This document shows, piece by piece, positions 39,553-49,055 of a stretch of DNA of 64,000 nucleotides. The DNA comes from an uncultured Lachnospiraceae bacterium (GTDB taxonomy: Bacteria > Bacillota > Clostridia > Lachnospirales > Lachnospiraceae): assembly GCA_947177165.1 (NCBI GenBank), contig CAMWTP010000014.1, forward strand, positions 1 through 64,000, in the 5' to 3' direction. Position numbers and translations under genes: made by a program. Below the pieces are notes generated by a model. It saw only the letters and a program-made list of their open reading frames with translations. It was not told the DNA's origin and searched no databases. Within the stretch, counting starts at the first letter, position 1. Every line of letters begins with the position of its first letter.

Positions 39553-41129
39553 CTACCTTTCTCCACCTTCTCGATCAGACAGCTGTGCGGTTTGTTGGGA
39601 TTCCCCTTATCGTAATTCACGCCGACAAGCAGGATTTCGCCAGCATAGTCCTCAAGTGCCTGCGTATACTGCCTGTCCTTGATCTGCTGGATCGCTGCAC
39701 TGACGGACTTGTCATATTTTAACTCTACCACCATCGCAGGTTTGTCTGTGTGCGGCAGCGGCAGGAACACAACGTCCGCAAAACCTTTTCCTGACGGAAG
39801 CTCCCGTATCAGTTTATAGTCCTTCCTCGCACTGTAATACGCCAGTCCGATGGCGCTTCCAAGTGCATTTTCATCATTGTAAGTCAGGATTGATGCCACT
39901 TCCATGTGCGCTCTGTCCAGCTCTCTGGCGACACACTCTGCCTCCCCACGCAAAGTGTCCTCCAGAAGCTTCTCCGATGCTTTCAGGACACGCATGACCT
40001 CTGACCATCCCCCGACGCTCATGGCATTCTCAAATTCCCCGATGATCTCCTTGTTCGGAATGAACGTCTCCTCCGCCATGGAATCGTATCCGAGATAGCC
40101 CAGATGAATCAGCAGAGTGAGCACATCATCCTTTGTTCTGAAATTGCGCATATCATTCTGAAAACTGCGCGTATTGACTTTGACACGCCCCCCGCCAAGC
40201 ATCTGCACAATGTCCGACCGCAGCCCGTCAAAATCCATATCAATATAGATCTTAAGCGCCTCGTAAGTTTCTGTGGAAGTCCAGTAATTGGAAAAATCCT
40301 GACATGTCATTGCCTCCACCACAGACCTTGGATTATAGATATGTTTGTATTTCTTAAACATATATCCGTCATACCAGCTGCTGGTTTCATCAAAGTCCAT
40401 GTCATACTGCTCACATAATCCTTTTACCTCATCCTCCGTAAAGCCAGTATATTCCTCAAGTGCTTTTTGATTTGTCATCGAATATTCCCTGAACATATTC
40501 AACGCCGAATGCTGCCCATATTTCTTGACAGGAAGAATCCCCGTCATATAGGCCAATGCAGCATACTCCTGATCCTTTAAGAGATTGCGCAAAAAGTCAA
40601 GGTATTGCTTTTGCATCGCTTCTGACTCCTGCCTCTCCCGCATCACACAGTCCCACTCGTCGATCAGAAATATAAACTGCCTGTCTGTTTCCACATAAAT
40701 CTCCCTCAGTGCAGCGGCAAGTCCCATGTCCTGCCTGCTCAGATATTTCCCATATTCTCTCCTAAGCTCCCTGAGCACTTCCTGTTCCAGATATTCTGTC
40801 ACTTTCCCTGAATCTGCCTCGATCAAAAACTGCTGCATATTCAGATAGATCACATCATACTGATTCAGGTGCTTCTCAAAAGTATTGTCGCGCGCTATCC
40901 TGTACTTTGCAAACAACTCCCTGGAATCACAGCCGCGGCTGTAATAAGCAGCGAGCATTTTAAGCGCCATGGACTTTCCAAAGCGCCGTGGTCTGCTGAC
41001 GCATACAAAACCTTCTTCTGTATTCAAACATTTGTTTGTATGCGTGATCAGTCCTGTCTTATCCACATAGATCTCAGAGCGGATTGCCCTCCAAAAGCCC
41101 TTATTTCCCGGATTCAGATAAACTCCCAT
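39549..41129 (-). CDS. AAA-ATPase-like / PD-(D/E)XK nuclease superfamily protein
   Basis: DKTGLITHTNKCLNTEEGFVCVSRPRRFGKSMALKMLAAYY; FLIDEWDCVM; C-terminal FADVVFLP...VVELKYDKS nuclease-like motif. Confidence 0.88.
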   Translation of the reverse strand: MGVYLNPGNKGFWRAIRSEIYVDKTGLITHTNKCLNTEEGFVCVSRPRRFGKSMALKMLAAYYSRGCDSRELFAKYRIARDNTFEKHLNQYDVIYLNMQQFLIEADSGKVTEYLEQEVLRELRREYGKYLSRQDMGLAAALREIYVETDRQFIFLIDEWDCVMRERQESEAMQKQYLDFLRNLLKDQEYAALAYMTGILPVKKYGQHSALNMFREYSMTNQKALEEYTGFTEDEVKGLCEQYDMDFDETSSWYDGYMFKKYKHIYNPRSVVEAMTCQDFSNYWTSTETYEALKIYIDMDFDGLRSDIVQMLGGGRVKVNTRSFQNDMRNFRTKDDVLTLLIHLGYLGYDSMAEETFIPNKEIIGEFENAMSVGGWSEVMRVLKASEKLLEDTLRGEAECVARELDRAHMEVASILTYNDENALGSAIGLAYYSARKDYKLIRELPSGKGFADVVFLPLPHTDKPAMVVELKYDKSVSAAIQQIKDRQYTQALEDYAGEILLVGVNYDKGNPNKPHSCLIEKVEKGR

Positions 41130-41334
41130 TAAAACCACCTGCCATCTAAATACTTTACTTACAGTATACACCACTTTCTCTTTTCAAACAATGCCAATAT
41201 CCCATTGCGTCTGCCATTCGCGAATCCAAATCAGCCGTCTGCGAAACTTTGGTTCACATGGCAGACACTTATGCTATAGTAGTCTCAACAGGAAACAAAA
41301 CAACAAATACAAGTCAGGAAAAGGAGAAAATACT

Positions 41335-41679
41335 ATGAATCTTATGAAAATGATTGATTTCTGGATCTTTATGGCAGTTCTGTGCACCGCAGCAATTATC
41401 TCAAAAAAAGAGCCTGAGCGCTTCAAAAAACTCATGGCAGACACCCTGGGCTATGTGATGAGTCTCGGACTTATATTCAGCTTCCTTGAATTTCTTGCCC
41501 TGTGCGGCTTTGAAATCCTTGAAGTGGCGTGGAATTTCAGCCCGCTGGATATCATGTCTGCAGTCTCCTGCCTGTTCTTCTTCGCTCTCTGCTCGGAAAA
41601 ATGGTCATTGACGAGCCAGCAGTCAGACCAAAAAAAGTCTGACATGTTCAAAAACCCGTTGAAATGGTGGCACAACTAA
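41335..41679 (+). CDS. small membrane protein, hypothetical
   Basis: MNLMKMIDFWIFMAVLC...; SD AAAAGGAG; the upstream ORF-track extension is unlikely coding. Confidence 0.6.
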   Translation: MNLMKMIDFWIFMAVLCTAAIISKKEPERFKKLMADTLGYVMSLGLIFSFLEFLALCGFEILEVAWNFSPLDIMSAVSCLFFFALCSEKWSLTSQQSDQKKSDMFKNPLKWWHN

Positions 41680-41699
41680 ACACACATCACACTGCTGTG

Positions 41700-42440
41700 C
41701 TACTTTCCCTGCAAGGCGGAGGCATACTCCGCCTTCGCCTTGCGGGACAGCAGACAGGTCTCCCCATTATCGAGCTCCACCGTATTTTCCTTCAGCCACA
41801 CATTGCTGATCCTCGAGCGGTTTACAAGAAAGCTGCGGTGGCATCTCCAAAACGCCTCCCCCAGCTTCTCCTCAAAATGATTCAGGCTGCTGTTGAACTC
41901 CAGCACCTCATCGTCCATATGGAGCACCAGCGCATGACGGCTTCCCACCGCCTCAAAATACAGAATCTTCTGCAGTGGAATATGGCGCACCGTGTCAAAC
42001 AGCTTCAGGGAACAGTACGCATTTTTTCCGTCCGGTTCGTTCATAAGGCGCTCACAGATACTTTCCAGGCACGCATTCACACGTCCCGCCATCACGGAAG
42101 GCTCGCCCTTCACGATGTAATCAAGCGCTTCCAGACGGTACCGGAACGTCTCGAACATCATGTCATTGTGCGCAGTGATAAATACGATAAATCCCCGCGG
42201 ATCGTACTGCCTTAGCTTTACCGCCAGCTCCAGGCCGCTCATATATCCCGGAAAATCGATATCCAGAAAATAGACTGCCGGAACCTCCGCCTCCCTCTGC
42301 ATCTCCAATAAAGAAACCGGATTGTCCGCCACCTGCAGCGGTCCCATATCGCGCTCCATCATCATAATCTGATCGCCGATCAGCTTCTTCAACAGTGCGC
42401 TGACCGCCGGCTCGTCGTCACACAGATACACAGGAATCAT
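41700..42440 (-). CDS. LytTR-family response regulator (AgrA-like)
   Basis: Receiver YLCDDEPAV...YFLDIDFPGYMSGLEL plus LytTR ILYFEAVGSRHALVLH...FWRCHRSFLVNRSRI. Confidence 0.92.
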   Translation of the reverse strand: MIPVYLCDDEPAVSALLKKLIGDQIMMMERDMGPLQVADNPVSLLEMQREAEVPAVYFLDIDFPGYMSGLELAVKLRQYDPRGFIVFITAHNDMMFETFRYRLEALDYIVKGEPSVMAGRVNACLESICERLMNEPDGKNAYCSLKLFDTVRHIPLQKILYFEAVGSRHALVLHMDDEVLEFNSSLNHFEEKLGEAFWRCHRSFLVNRSRISNVWLKENTVELDNGETCLLSRKAKAEYASALQGK

Positions 42441-42478
42441 TGTCCTTACCCCCTCTTCATTCCAATATTTTTCACATA

Positions 42479-43819
42479 TTAAACCGGAATCCGCAGCTCC
42501 TGCACAAAGAAATTATCCTTTATGTAAGTGCGCGTCATACAATCCGGACAGCGGGATACCATCCTGCGGTAACTGGACAGGCCCGTCCCATGCCCCTTTC
42601 CCTTTGTGGTGTAACCGCCTTTTGTGAGTGCGCCGATGTCAGGCTGTTCATCATAGTTGTTGGCGATCGCCATGTACAGCTCGCCCGCATCCTGCAATAA
42701 GACCACCCGGATCTGCCCATCCTCCTTTGAAGCCGCCTCAATCGCATTGTCCAGCAGAATTCCCTGGCAGCGCAGCAGATCCTCCGTCGGCATTCTGCCG
42801 CCTGTCACCGGGTTCATGATCTCCAGTGCAACCTGAATATGGCGCTGCCGCATCAGATTCAGCTTCGTGGAGATCAGACTGCGCACTGGATAGATCTGAA
42901 TATTGGACAATCCCTCCATCTGCCGGATCTCACTGCCCAGCTTTTCGTCGAAATATCTGCCAGTGCGCCGCATAAACTCCTGAATGGCTTCCACATCCCC
43001 CTCCTGCGCGGAGAGCGCCATCCCAGACAAAAGATTCGTAATATCATGGCGAAACGCACGGATCTCCCCCTGCAGCTCCTCCAGCAGCTCCATGTGTGCC
43101 TGCTGCTGCGCGATCGTCTCCTCCTGCGCCCTGACCTTATCCCTGCTCGCCGCGTACATGGCACCAAACTGGATGCAGAACAGCGCAAACAGAATCAGGC
43201 AGAAACAGAGCAGGCCATATGAAAAATTGGTGGTCGCGTCTGGAAAAAAGGAATCCAACAGGATTTTCAGGTTCGTCAGCAGGAAAAAAATCACCAGCGT
43301 AACCGCAGTCCGCATACGCCCCTGAAACAGGTTGGAAAAATACCGGGCAAACTCCGTCCTGTTCAGCACAATCACGATCACACCGGCAAATACCAGCGTC
43401 AGGACATAAGGCAGCAAAAGCGATGTCGCCACATAAAGATACTTCCCGTCAAAAACAGGCGAATAAAAACCTGCGGCCGCCACCAGAAAGTCATATATTG
43501 TAAAGATCAGAAAATCTCCCAGCAGCGACGCCCCAAGCGCATTCGCCAGTGGTACATGGTACACCCAGCACAGTATCGCGCTGAGTATCAGCGCCACGAT
43601 CAGCAGGCTCAGCGGTTCATACCAGATTGGCTCCTCCTTGTCAATCCAAACGATAAAGCATATCGCTGCCCACACCACCGCACAGTACCCTGCATAAAAC
43701 ACGAGATACCACCGCCACCGCAGTTTCTTCCCCGTCAGTGCCACTGTCGTCCAGAAAAAGGCGAGCGCGTACACTGCAAACAATACAAAAACGGCAAAAA
43801 TCCTGAAATAGAAAGGCAT
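42479..43819 (-). CDS. GHKL-type sensor histidine kinase (AgrC-like)
   Basis: Six/seven TM N-terminus; FRHDITNLLSGM H-box, DNAIEAASKEDGQI N-box, GHGTGLSS. Confidence 0.9.
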   Translation of the reverse strand: MPFYFRIFAVFVLFAVYALAFFWTTVALTGKKLRWRWYLVFYAGYCAVVWAAICFIVWIDKEEPIWYEPLSLLIVALILSAILCWVYHVPLANALGASLLGDFLIFTIYDFLVAAAGFYSPVFDGKYLYVATSLLLPYVLTLVFAGVIVIVLNRTEFARYFSNLFQGRMRTAVTLVIFFLLTNLKILLDSFFPDATTNFSYGLLCFCLILFALFCIQFGAMYAASRDKVRAQEETIAQQQAHMELLEELQGEIRAFRHDITNLLSGMALSAQEGDVEAIQEFMRRTGRYFDEKLGSEIRQMEGLSNIQIYPVRSLISTKLNLMRQRHIQVALEIMNPVTGGRMPTEDLLRCQGILLDNAIEAASKEDGQIRVVLLQDAGELYMAIANNYDEQPDIGALTKGGYTTKGKGHGTGLSSYRRMVSRCPDCMTRTYIKDNFFVQELRIPV

Positions 43820-43905
43820 CCGTATCTCTCCCCCTCTCTCACTTTCGTTATAATGATATTATAGAAATTAGCACAAATGATGTCAATACACTCCGATATA
43901 GTTGT

Positions 43906-43985
43906 GAAAAATGTGTTATCTTCTGTCCATATTAATTAGAAAAATGTGTTAATAACCGTTATATTTTTTCAGAAAAACGTGTTAT
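43906..43985 (+). repeat. three 14-bp direct repeats GAAAAAYGTGTTAW at exactly 33-bp period
   Basis: gaaaaatgtgttat (43906), gaaaaatgtgttaa (43939), gaaaaacgtgttat (43972). Confidence 0.85.
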
Positions 43986-44033
43986 ACTATGACTGTTAAC
44001 CCGCTGATACTTCTCCATTCTTAAGAAAGGAGC

Positions 44034-45335
44034 GTGATTTCCCTGAAACGAAACGCAATGCAGGCTTTAATCAACTGGAAAGCCGACCCGACGCGCAAGC
44101 CCATGGTGTTAAAAGGCGCCCGGCAGGTTGGAAAAACATGGATTATGAAAGAATTCGGGCAAAGCTGCTATGACAGCTATGTCTATTTCAACTTTGACGA
44201 GGAGGAAGAGCTCAAATCTGTCTTTGAGAGAAACAAAAATCCGCACAGAATCATTGAACTGCTTTCCCTGATTGCCGAATGCCAGATTCTTCCCAAAAAG
44301 ACCCTGATCATATTTGATGAAATCCAAGAATGCCCCGAAGCGTTAAATGCGCTGAAATATTTTAAGGAAAAGGCAAACGAGTACCATATCATTGCTGCCG
44401 GCAGCCTGCCTGGCACACTTCTCGCACAGCCCAAATCCTATCCGGTCGGAATGGTCAATCTATTAAACATTTATCCATTAACCTTTGATGAGTACCTGAG
44501 TGCCGTGGACACACCCCTCTATGCCTATTATTGCAGCATTGAAAAGAATCAGCAGATTGAAGATATTTTTCACAGTCGTCTTTTAGATGCATACAACACC
44601 TATCTCATCATCGGCGGCATGCCCGAGTGTGTTGCATCGTGGATTCAGCAGAAAAATCCTGACAAAATCTTCCACATTCAGGAAGAGCTTGTATCCGTTT
44701 ATGAAAATGATTTTTCCAAGCATAACGGCAAAGTCAACAGCGGCCGGATTCTCATGGTCTTTCGCAGTATCGTGACACAGCTTGCAAAAGAAAACGAAAA
44801 ATTCATGTACAGCGCAGTCCGGGAAGGCGGAAGAGCCCGGGATTTTGAGGAAGCAATCGAGTGGCTGGTCTCCGCAGGAATGCTCAACCGCGTATACAAT
44901 GTATCAAAAGTCGAGCATCCAATCGCTGCTTTTGACAGGCTTGACTGTTTTAAACTGTTTGTGTTTGACACAGGTCTTCTCAAACATATGGCAGGAGTTG
45001 ACAACCGCGCAATCCTTCTAAAGAGTGATTATCAATTTAAAGGGCCTTTGACTGAAAACTTCGTTCTTCAGCAGATCCGCAGCCAGTTTGACGCAGAACC
45101 GCGCTATTTTTCTGATAAGAGTGGTGAGCTTGACTTTGTCATTCAGCACGGCACGGAGATGATACCCGTTGAAGTCAAGGGCGGAGAGGATAAATCCACG
45201 CCTTCCTTTAAGCGGTATGTCGCAGAGCATCAGCCCGATCATGCCATTCGGTTTTCAAAGCGCAATTATCGAAAAGACGGCCTGATCACAAACCTGCCAT
45301 TATATCTCGCCTGCAGAACAAAAGAATTGTTATAG
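44034..45335 (+). CDS. AAA_14 + DUF4143 ATP-binding protein (GTG start)
   Basis: VLKGARQVGKTWIMKEFG, TLIIFDEIQECPEAL, C-terminal YFSDKSGELDFVIQHGTEMIPVEVKGGEDKSTPSFKRY. Confidence 0.9.
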   Translation: MISLKRNAMQALINWKADPTRKPMVLKGARQVGKTWIMKEFGQSCYDSYVYFNFDEEEELKSVFERNKNPHRIIELLSLIAECQILPKKTLIIFDEIQECPEALNALKYFKEKANEYHIIAAGSLPGTLLAQPKSYPVGMVNLLNIYPLTFDEYLSAVDTPLYAYYCSIEKNQQIEDIFHSRLLDAYNTYLIIGGMPECVASWIQQKNPDKIFHIQEELVSVYENDFSKHNGKVNSGRILMVFRSIVTQLAKENEKFMYSAVREGGRARDFEEAIEWLVSAGMLNRVYNVSKVEHPIAAFDRLDCFKLFVFDTGLLKHMAGVDNRAILLKSDYQFKGPLTENFVLQQIRSQFDAEPRYFSDKSGELDFVIQHGTEMIPVEVKGGEDKSTPSFKRYVAEHQPDHAIRFSKRNYRKDGLITNLPLYLACRTKELL

Positions 45336-45503
45336 CCTGCACACCGCCTCAACCGCAGGTTGAGTGATGGTCAACCAATGATTACTTCACAAATCTGTCC
45401 AAATGCGGTATGCTTTTATCAACAGCTGCCAAACGACAATTCCAGATGCGCATTTTGAAAACACATTGCCGCAAAAAGGCAAAAGAAAAGTGGAGGTTTT
45501 AGT

Positions 45504-46229
45504 ATGCATGAAATAAAAGTGAGCGAAATGATCAGAAAACTCAGAACAGACAAGGGAATCAGCCAGGAAACGCTTGCTGATCTATGTGATGTGAGCATGC
45601 AGGCCGTCAGCAAATGGGAGAATGGACAGTCCTGTCCCGATATCAGCTTTCTTCCGCTGCTTGCAGAGTACTTTGGCGTGTCAATTGACTATCTGTTAAC
45701 AGGCAGAAACAACGCGGTCGAAAATACAGCCGATGGCCTTATCTCAAAACTGACGGAGCAGGATCTCAAAGACGATGTTCTCTATATCATCCAATACAGA
45801 AACGGAAAAATTCTCGACAAAAAACAGTGGAACAAGGAGCGGGCAGAAAATACAGCTGATGCCATTCGGATTCAGTTTGATAACGAATTTGTACAGCTTT
45901 CGTCAGGACTTTCTATAGAAGTGTGGGGCGACGCCAATATGGAATCACTTGATGGAAATATAAACCTGTCTGCAGGCGCAAACGTCAACTGCGGAACTGT
46001 GCAGGGCAATATCAAGGCAGGTGCAAGTGTGAACTGCTCCATCGTGGAGGGAAATGTCTCTGCCGGAAACAGTGTGAACTGTGACACCATCGAGGGAAAT
46101 GTCTCCGCCGGCGCCAGCGTGAGCTGCTCTGCAATAGAGGGCGATGCCTCCGCCGGAACCTATATCTCCTGTGATACCATTGAAGGCAATGCAAAAGCCG
46201 GTACGCATATCGAATACAAGCAGAATTAG
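45504..46229 (+). CDS. XRE-family HTH regulator fused to 15-residue Cys-ladder (bactofilin-like) repeats
   Basis: HTH IRKLRTDKGISQETLADLCDVSMQAVSKWENGQSCPDI; C-terminal five 15-aa units C-x-x-[IV]-[EQ]-G-[ND]-x-x-A-G-x-x-[IV]-[NSE]. Confidence 0.88.
   Translation: MHEIKVSEMIRKLRTDKGISQETLADLCDVSMQAVSKWENGQSCPDISFLPLLAEYFGVSIDYLLTGRNNAVENTADGLISKLTEQDLKDDVLYIIQYRNGKILDKKQWNKERAENTADAIRIQFDNEFVQLSSGLSIEVWGDANMESLDGNINLSAGANVNCGTVQGNIKAGASVNCSIVEGNVSAGNSVNCDTIEGNVSAGASVSCSAIEGDASAGTYISCDTIEGNAKAGTHIEYKQN
45990..46214 (+). repeat. five in-frame 45-bp units encoding 15-aa repeats
   Basis: CGTVQGNIKAGASVN/CSIVEGNVSAGNSVN/CDTIEGNVSAGASVS/CSAIEGDASAGTYIS/CDTIEGNAKAGTHIE. Confidence 0.9.
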
Positions 46230-46342
46230 GCCCGCCTGCACAGGATTTTTCTTCAAAGACACAGGTCTTATAACGCAGGCAGAACAGGCGGCAGGACATT
46301 CCTTATATCCTGCCGCTGTTCCTGATATCACATCCAATCCAA

Positions 46343-46915
46343 TCACAAGTCTTTCTCAATCATCCAGTAATCATAATAAGCGATGTTATGCTCCCCGATC
46401 AGCGGTTCCTCTGATTTGGCAAATCCCATTTTCTTTAATGCCTCTATCCTGTCAACCGCATAGACTGCCGCCTTGGTGGCGATCTTAGGACATGCAAACC
46501 AGTCATAAAACGGCTCTGTAATCAGTGCCAGAACATCACAGATAAACGCAGTCTCCTCATAACCTGTTCCTAAGTCCAGCCGCAGGATTCCGCAATTGTC
46601 ATAAAAATCTGCTGCCCTGCGGTGAAACATCTCGATGGTTCCTGCCGCTTTTCCCTGCTTTTTGTCGATGATCGCAAAGCGCACAAAACCCTTGTAATCA
46701 TGGTACTCTATCAGCCAGTACCTGATCGTGTTGACCATATCCTCCATATTGCGGCAGTAAAAATTGCTGCCGTGACAGTTGTCACTGTTAAAAAACGGCA
46801 GTGCAAATTTGTCCCCGTAAACCTGCAGCAAATCGTCCGCGTCCTTATCCTCAATCAGCCGGATCAGCAGCCTGTCATTCTCCAGTATGGGGCATATTTC
46901 AAAAATATCCATCAT
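46343..46915 (-). CDS. GNAT family N-acetyltransferase (RimJ-like)
   Basis: ILENDRLLIRLIEDKDADDLLQVYGD... FAIIDKKQGKAAGTIEMF. Confidence 0.8.
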   Translation of the reverse strand: MMDIFEICPILENDRLLIRLIEDKDADDLLQVYGDKFALPFFNSDNCHGSNFYCRNMEDMVNTIRYWLIEYHDYKGFVRFAIIDKKQGKAAGTIEMFHRRAADFYDNCGILRLDLGTGYEETAFICDVLALITEPFYDWFACPKIATKAAVYAVDRIEALKKMGFAKSEEPLIGEHNIAYYDYWMIEKDL

Positions 46916-46957
46916 TTTCCTCCATTCTTGCAACGATTCAGTACCTTCACAGCACCT

Positions 46958-47911
46958 TTATTCGTTACTCATTTTTTCATAGTGTTTCTGCACCTCATCA
47001 CAGGTCGCCAAAATGCGGTCTATGACACTCTGAGGCTCCAATATAGTTGCATTGTTTCCAAAAGAGAGGATCACGCCATACCAATAGACTTCACTTTCCG
47101 GGGCGCAGAATCGAAAGACAAAATCGCCATTTTCAAATTCTTCCATAATCTCACCATTCAGGTATTCCCTGCACTTTGACCGTATCGACTCATGACCGCG
47201 CAGCGTCACAGTGATCACTTTCCGCTCATCCCGCAACACAATATCGCGTTCCTCATGATTGGCCGTGTTCTCTTTCTCCAGAACTGTGATCTCTTCCATG
47301 CGGACTAACTTGAACATACAGTAATCCTGATGCCCAGAGTGAAACGCAATCAGATACCAGTTGTACCACTTGAATTCCAGCCGCACCGGTTCCACTTCCA
47401 TCTGCTTTACTACATTCTCATTGTTGGTATAGCGAAATGCGACTATCCTCCGCTGCCTGATCGCATTTTCCAGAATCCTTATGGACTCGTTGATCCCCCG
47501 ATCCTCGCTTGCCACGCTGAAATCCAGTTGGACCGCACGCACCGGCAATGCGCCGCTTTGATGGCATGATTCCTCTGCATCGGCGTGCGCATAAATAGGC
47601 AGCAGCTTATCCATTGTGTGTTCCACACTTTTGTCTGCGTAGGCACTCAACAGTGCGTAAAGCGCAGTGATGATGTGATCGTGGTCCTCACGGCTGATCA
47701 GCTTCCTGTCCATGACATACGTATCCATAATACTGTATCCGCCGTCCGCTCCACAAGTTGACTGAATCGGAATCCCCGCCTGTCCCAGCGTCTCCATATC
47801 CCGCACGATGGTCCGCACTGACACTTCAAATTCTTCCGCCAGCTTCTGCGCAGAAGTTCTTCCATGGCGCAGCAGATAATTCATAATGGCAATCAGACGG
47901 TCTATCTTCAC
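46958..47911 (-). CDS. HTH + WYL-domain transcriptional regulator (GTG start)
   Basis: KIDRLIAIMNYLLRHGRTSAQKLAEEFEVSVRTIVRDMETL; WYL region RRIVAFRYTNNENV...KWYNWYLIAFHSGHQDYCMFKLVRM. Confidence 0.9.
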   Translation of the reverse strand: MKIDRLIAIMNYLLRHGRTSAQKLAEEFEVSVRTIVRDMETLGQAGIPIQSTCGADGGYSIMDTYVMDRKLISREDHDHIITALYALLSAYADKSVEHTMDKLLPIYAHADAEESCHQSGALPVRAVQLDFSVASEDRGINESIRILENAIRQRRIVAFRYTNNENVVKQMEVEPVRLEFKWYNWYLIAFHSGHQDYCMFKLVRMEEITVLEKENTANHEERDIVLRDERKVITVTLRGHESIRSKCREYLNGEIMEEFENGDFVFRFCAPESEVYWYGVILSFGNNATILEPQSVIDRILATCDEVQKHYEKMSNE

Positions 47912-47977
47912 GGCTTTCTCCTCTCCCTGAGCACAGTGAGACAACGCTCCTTCTCCCATGCCCGTCTACATCATATC

Positions 47978-48013
47978 AAAAGAACTATGACACCATTATG
48001 TCATAGTTCTTTT
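47978..48013. promoter_or_regulatory. 15-bp perfect inverted repeat, WYL-gene operator or terminator of the upstream operon
   Basis: aaaagaactatgaca-ccatta-tgtcatagttctttt. Confidence 0.7.
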
Positions 48014-48058
48014 ATCGAAATCAATCTCATAATCGGTTCTAACACTGAAAATCCTGTC

Positions 48059-48340
48059 TCATCGCTCTTCCACCACCATATGAACCGTATCCCCCGCACT
48101 TTTCCCCAACTGCGCGCGGATACTTTTCAGCATACCGATGATGTAACAGACATTTCCCGCTGAATCCTTCACTCCCATATTGACGATGCTCCCGTCATAT
48201 GGAACACCGTCAAACCCGGCGTGCACCTTGACACGTCCCTTTCCAAACTCCTCCCGGATATTCCATGGAAATACGACATAGGCACCGCCCTTTTCGGGAA
48301 TCTCATAAATCACTGCATCGTATTCATATCTCTTTCCCAT
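48059..48340 (-). CDS. DUF1905 domain protein
   Basis: MGKRYEYDAVIYEIPEKGGAYVVFPWNIREEFGKGRVKVHAGFDGVPYDGSIVNMG. Confidence 0.8.
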   Translation of the reverse strand: MGKRYEYDAVIYEIPEKGGAYVVFPWNIREEFGKGRVKVHAGFDGVPYDGSIVNMGVKDSAGNVCYIIGMLKSIRAQLGKSAGDTVHMVVEER

Positions 48341-49055
48341 ACTGCAACTCCTCCAGCAAGTCCTGCAATTCTCCCCAATCCGAAATCTTACATACCTCGT
48401 CATCTTCTTCCATTTTCGTGTCGATTGCTCCCAGATACCAGACCGGAAAAATGCCTGCATTGCGGGCACCCACGATATCACACTTGTACTGGTCCCCGAC
48501 ATACCAGACCTCAGAAGCCGGCAGCCCGGCCTTTTCCAGGGCCAGCTCAAAGATGTGCCTGTTTGGTTTCCGGTACATGTACTCACTGGTTGCGAGGATA
48601 AATTCAAACTGATTTGCCGGGATGACCTCGTTAATGCGGTTCGCAACGACCTTTCCGGCGTATGAGATATTGCTGATCACACCTGTGCGGACACCACTCT
48701 GATGCAGGTACGACAAGAATTTCTCTATTCCATTCGTCGGAACACCGGGGGCTGCCGCGTCCCAAAATACCTGGTCGATCTGCTCTGCACTCAGTGACAG
48801 CTCAATTCCGAGCGATTCATACAGATACGCGGTAAACATATGGTTTGGAACCTCTATCTGAAACAGATGGCGTCTCTCCGGGTCAAACCTTCCCAACTCT
48901 CTGTTGATCTTCTCCGCCTCTGACTGCACCTGCGCGGCAGACATATGATACTTATTTTTCACAGCAAATTTCAAGACCGCCTCTGTTCCCCTGATACCAT
49001 CAAATGCCTCGTTCACCAACGTCTGACCATAATCGAACAAGATCATTTTGGGCAT
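48324..49055 (-). CDS. HAD-family hydrolase
   Basis: ILFDYGQTLV, TGVISNIS, KPNRHIFELAL, WYVGDQYKCDIVGARNAG; true start likely MPKMILFDYG at 49055. Confidence 0.88.
   Translation of the reverse strand: MPKMILFDYGQTLVNEAFDGIRGTEAVLKFAVKNKYHMSAAQVQSEAEKINRELGRFDPERRHLFQIEVPNHMFTAYLYESLGIELSLSAEQIDQVFWDAAAPGVPTNGIEKFLSYLHQSGVRTGVISNISYAGKVVANRINEVIPANQFEFILATSEYMYRKPNRHIFELALEKAGLPASEVWYVGDQYKCDIVGARNAGIFPVWYLGAIDTKMEEDDEVCKISDWGELQDLLEELQYGKEI

Noticed and set aside
41191-41334. N-terminal extension of the 162-aa ORF
   Set aside because: Strong SD immediately before MNLMKMIDF at 41335; upstream residues look non-coding.
45990-46214. 45-bp-periodic DNA considered as a CRISPR or tandem-repeat array
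   Set aside because: Units diverge at DNA level, lack spacers and stay in frame inside a coding region; it is a protein repeat.
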